Source: Lachnospiraceae bacterium UBA3801 (GTDB taxonomy: Bacteria > Bacillota > Clostridia > Lachnospirales > Lachnospiraceae). From it: a stretch of DNA of 11,154 nt. The stretch is from positions 1 to 11,154 of the forward strand of contig DFEN01000075.1 in the NCBI GenBank assembly GCA_002368685.1, read 5' to 3'. This document shows, one piece after another, positions 7,580-11,154 of this stretch (within the stretch, counting starts at the first letter, position 1; each line of letters starts with the position of its first letter). The translations under genes and the position numbers were made by a program. The notes beneath the pieces were generated by a model, which ran no database searches, was not told the origin of the DNA, and saw nothing but the letters and a program-made list of their open reading frames with translations.

Positions 7580-8971
7580 ATGGAAAGAAAAAACGCTTGG
7601 AAATCATATTCAAAAAGTGATGAAAAGAAACTTGAAGAGCTCTGTGAGGGCTACAAGGATTATCTTTTCAAAGGAAAGACTGAAAGAGAAGGAACTGCTT
7701 ATATTATAGGCAAAGCTAAAGAAGCTGGTTACATATCTCTTGAAGAAGCAATTAAGTCAAAGAAGAAGCTTAAGGCTGGAGATAAGATATATAGCGTTTG
7801 TATGGGTAAGACAGTAGCTCTTTTCAACATAGGTAAAAAGTCTATGGAAGAGGGAATGAATATACTCGGTGCGCACCTAGATTCTCCTAGACTTGATGTT
7901 AAACAGAATCCTCTTTATGAGAGTAATGATCTTGCGTATCTGGATACACATTATTATGGTGGTATCAAGAAATATCAGTGGGTAACACTGCCACTTGCTA
8001 TTCATGGTGTTGTTGTAAAGACTGATGGTACAAAGGTAGATATAGTTATAGGAGAGGATGAGGAAGATCCTGTATTCTGTGTTACAGACATTCTTATTCA
8101 TCTAGCTCAGGAGCAGATGGTTAAGAAGGCTAATGTAGCTGTAGAGGGTGAAAATCTAGATCTTCTTATAGCTTCAAAACCTATCAAGGTTGGCAAGGAG
8201 GATAAGAAGAAGGATCTAGTTAAGAAGCAGGTTCTTGAAATCCTTAAAAAGAAATATGATTTTGAAGAAGAAGACTTCATGTCTGCTGAGCTTGAAATAG
8301 TTCCAGCTGGAAAGCCTCGTGATATGGGACTTGATAAATCTATGATTCTTGCATATGGACAGGATGATAAGGTTTGTGCTTATACATCACTTATTGCAAT
8401 GTTAAATGTTAAAAAGCCTGAAAAAACTGCTTGTACACTTCTTGTAGATAAAGAAGAAATTGGTTCAGTAGGTGCTACAGGTATGCAGTCTAAATTCTTT
8501 GAGAATTCAGTTGCTGAGATACTTGAACTCGTAGGATTAAATAGCAATCTGTCACTTAGAAGATGTCTGCAGAATTCAAGCATGCTTTCCTCTGATGTAA
8601 GCGCAGGCTTCGATCCATTATATGCTAGCTGCTTTGAGTCAAAGAATGCCGCATTCCTGGGTAAAGGTATGGTATTTAATAAGTTCACTGGCTCAAGAGG
8701 TAAATCAGGTTCTAACGATGCTAATGCTGAATATATCGGAAGAATCCGTGGAATACTTGAAGGAAATAGTGTTCACTATCAGACCGCTGAGCTTGGTAAG
8801 GTTGATCTCGGTGGTGGCGGAACTATAGCTTATATTCTTTCGCTTTATGGTATGGAAGTTGTTGACTGTGGAGTAGCAGTGCTCAATATGCATGCACCAT
8901 GGGAAGTAACAAGCAAAGCAGATATCTTTGAGACAGAAAAAGGATATGAGGCTTTTCTTAAGGAAGCATAA
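7580..8971 (+). CDS. M18 family zinc aminopeptidase
   Basis: Cytosolic metalloaminopeptidase of the M18 (aspartyl aminopeptidase, yeast aminopeptidase I) family, which removes N-terminal residues, often acidic ones, from peptides and forms large tetrahedral dodecamers. The di-zinc ligands and catalytic residues are visible: H99 in GAHLDSPRLD (97-106), D262/D263 in GQDDKVCAYTS (260-270), the E292-E293 pair in DKEEIGS (290-296), D339 in SSDVSAG (337-343) and H438 in NMHAPWE (436-442). The family segment YGGIKKYQW (126-134) is also present. At 463 residues it is full length. The lysine-rich stretch at about 205-227 lies in the region corresponding to the dimerisation insert. The ribosome binding site AGGAAGGG (7567-7574) is 5 bases from the ATG, and the gene probably shares a transcript with the aminotransferase. 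It has no signal peptide. The paired context fits amino acid recycling, but that link is inference. Confidence 0.95.
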   Translation: MERKNAWKSYSKSDEKKLEELCEGYKDYLFKGKTEREGTAYIIGKAKEAGYISLEEAIKSKKKLKAGDKIYSVCMGKTVALFNIGKKSMEEGMNILGAHLDSPRLDVKQNPLYESNDLAYLDTHYYGGIKKYQWVTLPLAIHGVVVKTDGTKVDIVIGEDEEDPVFCVTDILIHLAQEQMVKKANVAVEGENLDLLIASKPIKVGKEDKKKDLVKKQVLEILKKKYDFEEEDFMSAELEIVPAGKPRDMGLDKSMILAYGQDDKVCAYTSLIAMLNVKKPEKTACTLLVDKEEIGSVGATGMQSKFFENSVAEILELVGLNSNLSLRRCLQNSSMLSSDVSAGFDPLYASCFESKNAAFLGKGMVFNKFTGSRGKSGSNDANAEYIGRIRGILEGNSVHYQTAELGKVDLGGGGTIAYILSLYGMEVVDCGVAVLNMHAPWEVTSKADIFETEKGYEAFLKEA

Positions 8972-8974
8972 TAT

Positions 8975-11154
8975 ATGTTAAAATCCAGAAGAATAATATA
9001 TATACTTAGCCTAATAATGGTATGCCTTTCGGCATACCTTTTTGGCGTTCCACTAAACGCGGCTGAGGAATCTTCAGTGGATTATAACGAAACTATATAT
9101 AATCAGGATAATGGTCTAGGAAGTACTGAGGTTAATTGCCTGTATCAGACAAAATCAGGTTATATGTGGATAGGTACAGATGGAGGTCTGTATAGATATA
9201 ATGGTAGTGAATTCAGACTATTCAACCTTTGGAATACTGATAAAGCGGATGTTTATTATATAAATAATTTGTTTCAGGATTCCACGGGTTCTCTTTGGGT
9301 TGCTACAAATAACTATGGACTATTTAGAATAACAGGAAATGATATATATCATTTCTCTGATGCTTATTATAGCGGTGTTAAATGTATAAATGATGTTTGC
9401 GAAGCTGCAGACGGAACTATTTATATTGCAACGGCATATGGTGTTTATACAGTTTCAGAGGACTATACAAGTCTTGTAAGAATTGAGGAACTGGCTAAGC
9501 ATAATATCAAAGGTATAACCAGCGCGGATAATAAGATATACGGTATATATGGTGGTAATACCATTTTCAGTATTGATTCGGAATATAAGGTTACTGAAAA
9601 AGCTTCAAGTGATTATACAAATGAAGAACTTTCCACTATATCCAGTGATATGAATGGAAATGTTTATATTGGAACCATCGGAAATAACATGCTTAAATTG
9701 CAGAGTATTGATAATGCTGAAGTATGGCAATCTCTTAGAGATGGTATTAATAGTATATATTGTGTAGATAACAAAATTTATGTGTGTACAGATAGTGGTG
9801 TGGGATATTTCAATCAGAAGGGAGATTTCTTCCTCTTTGATAGGGTCTCTCTGGATGCTTATGTATCAGATATGATTATCGATTATGAAGGTAATTTCTG
9901 GTTCTCTTCAAGTAAAACAGGTCTATATTACCTGTCTCAAAGTAAGTTTGGAAATTATAATTCGAAATATGGAGTACCTGTAAATTCTACAAACTGTGTA
10001 AGATATATAGATGATGAAGTATATATTGGAACAGATGAAGGTCTCTTTATAGTTAATAGTAATGGCACTATGGTTAATAATGACCTTACTGAATATATGA
10101 GTAATGTTTCTGTCAGAGATATTATTCAGGATAAGCATGGTAATATCTGGATAGGTTCCTATAGAAAGTATGGTGTTGTTAAATATAGTGTTAATGGCGA
10201 TATTAAGAGCTTCAATAAATCTTCCGATATCCTAAGCAATATGGTTAATACCCTTTATGAAACGAAGGATGGAAATATAGCTGTTGGTACTGAAGATGGA
10301 ATAAGTATTATAAATACAAATGGCCGAGTGCTTAAGAATTATAAGTATGACAACGGTCTTGAGTATTCTAATGTTATTTCTCTTTGCGAGGATGATAAAG
10401 GCAGACTGTTCGCTGGTTCTGATGGTGGTGGTCTATATATAATCGAAGATGACGAGATAAAGAATTATACTGACGCGGATGGACTTAGTTCAAACGTTGT
10501 TTCCTCTATTATTGATGGAACAAGTGGTGTGTGGATTGGTACAAATAATGGTCTGACGTACTATGATGGTACATTTAGAACTATCAGTAATATTGATTTC
10601 TCTAATAATATCTATGATCTTATAATCTCTGGAAATACTCTCTACATAGTTGGATCTAAGGGTATCATTTATACTACAGAAGATTCACTGCTTTCTACTA
10701 CAGCACTTACTGAGAGATATTATTCTACAGGGGATGGTTTATCTAGCGCGATATCTATTAATTCTAGAAATACTATTCATGATGGAGTGCTGTATCTAAG
10801 TACTAATCAAGGTGTAATGACCTTTGATACCAAGAATATCGAAAATAATGAGATACCTCCTAAGCTTACTGTTTCGGAGGTTAATGTTGATGGAGAAATA
10901 TACTACTATGATCAGTTAGGTGGTGAACTCAAGATTCCGTCTGATACACAGCGTCTTGAGATATCCTTTGCTGTGCTTAGCTATTCAAATAGAGAAAATA
11001 TTCAGGTGCAGTATCAGCTGGTGGGTTTTGATAATGAGCCTGAACTCCTTGAGGATAATGATAATTATGAAGCTGTATATACAAACCTTGATGGAGGTAA
11101 ATATGTATTCGAAGCCAGTGCTGTAAATGGTGATGGAGTAAAGAGTGAAGAGGC
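8975..11154 (+). CDS. Two-component-regulator-propeller sensor with Y_Y_Y domain, 3'-truncated by the window
   Basis: An open frame of 726 complete codons that leaves the window without a stop. Residues 1-30 look like a signal peptide: KSRR, hydrophobic residues 7-25, then a likely cleavage site near LNA-AEE. Fourteen blades follow at about 41-residue spacing, each with a W/Y-[IV]-[GA]-[TS] core. The cores centre on residues 65, 108, 150, 189 (divergent), 231, 269, 309, 350, 392, 436, 479, 520, 557 (divergent) and 607, which fits two seven-bladed Reg_prop propellers. From 628 (PPKLTV) to the edge is a Y_Y_Y domain, with LEISFAVLSYS and YTNLDGGKYVFEASA. This layout is the extracytoplasmic input half of large one-protein sensors. 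A transmembrane helix and a GGDEF, histidine kinase or DNA-binding output domain is expected beyond the window; which one cannot be told. The start is 3 bases after the peptidase stop, with ribosome binding site AGGA (8961-8964), so translation is probably coupled. A terminator-like hairpin lies inside codons 15-23. Confidence 0.9.
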   Translation, partial: MLKSRRIIYILSLIMVCLSAYLFGVPLNAAEESSVDYNETIYNQDNGLGSTEVNCLYQTKSGYMWIGTDGGLYRYNGSEFRLFNLWNTDKADVYYINNLFQDSTGSLWVATNNYGLFRITGNDIYHFSDAYYSGVKCINDVCEAADGTIYIATAYGVYTVSEDYTSLVRIEELAKHNIKGITSADNKIYGIYGGNTIFSIDSEYKVTEKASSDYTNEELSTISSDMNGNVYIGTIGNNMLKLQSIDNAEVWQSLRDGINSIYCVDNKIYVCTDSGVGYFNQKGDFFLFDRVSLDAYVSDMIIDYEGNFWFSSSKTGLYYLSQSKFGNYNSKYGVPVNSTNCVRYIDDEVYIGTDEGLFIVNSNGTMVNNDLTEYMSNVSVRDIIQDKHGNIWIGSYRKYGVVKYSVNGDIKSFNKSSDILSNMVNTLYETKDGNIAVGTEDGISIINTNGRVLKNYKYDNGLEYSNVISLCEDDKGRLFAGSDGGGLYIIEDDEIKNYTDADGLSSNVVSSIIDGTSGVWIGTNNGLTYYDGTFRTISNIDFSNNIYDLIISGNTLYIVGSKGIIYTTEDSLLSTTALTERYYSTGDGLSSAISINSRNTIHDGVLYLSTNQGVMTFDTKNIENNEIPPKLTVSEVNVDGEIYYYDQLGGELKIPSDTQRLEISFAVLSYSNRENIQVQYQLVGFDNEPELLEDNDNYEAVYTNLDGGKYVFEASAVNGDGVKSEE
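9019..9043 (+). terminator. Terminator-like hairpin inside the signal-peptide codons of the sensor gene
   Basis: GGTATGCC (9019-9026), loop TTTC (9027-9030) and GGCATACC (9031-9038) make a perfect 8-bp stem, followed at once by TTTTT (9039-9043). This has the form of an intrinsic terminator. It sits 47 bases after the peptidase stop codon and 44 bases into the sensor reading frame. It could end most transcripts after the peptidase gene, or act as an attenuator whose strength depends on translation of the sensor start. The hairpin and T-run are plain in the sequence; their activity is inference. Confidence 0.65.

Noticed and set aside
8862..8890. Possible promoter (TTGACT at 8862-8867) upstream of the sensor gene
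   Set aside because: The bases at the right spacing (AATATG or CAATAT) match a -10 box poorly, and the stretch encodes the conserved C-terminal region of the aminopeptidase.
9077..9079. GTG at 9077 with GAGGAA 6 bases upstream as the real start of the sensor gene
   Set aside because: It would remove a well-formed signal peptide from a protein family whose propellers are normally outside the cytoplasm. The ATG at 8975 also has a ribosome binding site and is coupled to the previous stop. It remains a minor alternative because of the hairpin at 9019-9043.
10920..11126. 68-codon + strand frame near the right edge
   Set aside because: It is out of frame within the Y_Y_Y-coding part of the sensor gene, whose own frame stays open and shows domain sequence. 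The + strand frame at 8622-8828 within the aminopeptidase is rejected for the same reason.
1..11154. Mobile elements, CRISPR repeats, tRNA or rRNA genes
   Set aside because: No transposase or integrase motifs, no spaced direct repeats at the DNA level, and no tRNA- or rRNA-like segments were seen. The gaps between genes are too short to hold them.

Overview
The window is an AT-rich (by eye about one third G+C), densely packed stretch of a Gram-positive chromosome. Strong purine-rich ribosome binding sites, heavy use of AGA and ATA codons, one-strand gene order and the protein types together suggest a member of the Clostridia. The 14-bladed propeller sensor and the M18 aminopeptidase point to the Lachnospiraceae (Butyrivibrio/Roseburia-like). 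The family is inferred from general resemblance, not from a database search. All genes lie on the + strand.

Layout. (1) Bases 1-44 are the last codons of a gene ending in a SEC-C zinc-binding tail, probably secA. They are closed by a strong intrinsic terminator (38-73) that contains the stop codon. (2) Bases 91-6243 form one tightly coupled block of four genes: a compact UvrD/PcrA-like helicase, an AroQ chorismate mutase with an ACT domain and a shortened, apparently non-catalytic prephenate dehydratase segment, and two half-ABC exporters. Each junction is an overlap or has no spacer. The two ABC subunits carry complementary asymmetric ATP sites, as in heterodimeric exporters of the TM287/288 and BmrCD type. 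(3) A 111-base gap holds a good sigma-A promoter (TTGACC, 17 bases, extended -10 TGaTAAAAT). It drives a second unit: a class III (acetylornithine-type) aminotransferase, an M18 zinc aminopeptidase, and a secreted or membrane-anchored sensor with two seven-bladed propellers and a Y_Y_Y domain. The sensor runs off the right edge, so its output domain is unseen.

The most notable features are a perfect 8-bp hairpin plus T-run (9019-9043), which looks like an intrinsic terminator inside the signal-peptide codons of the sensor gene, and the PheA-like protein that keeps its chorismate mutase and ACT parts but lacks the dehydratase signature motifs. I see no mobile element, CRISPR array, tRNA, rRNA or recognisable defence system. 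Apart from the two points above, the genes look like ordinary chromosomal genes, and no gap between genes exceeds about 110 bases.
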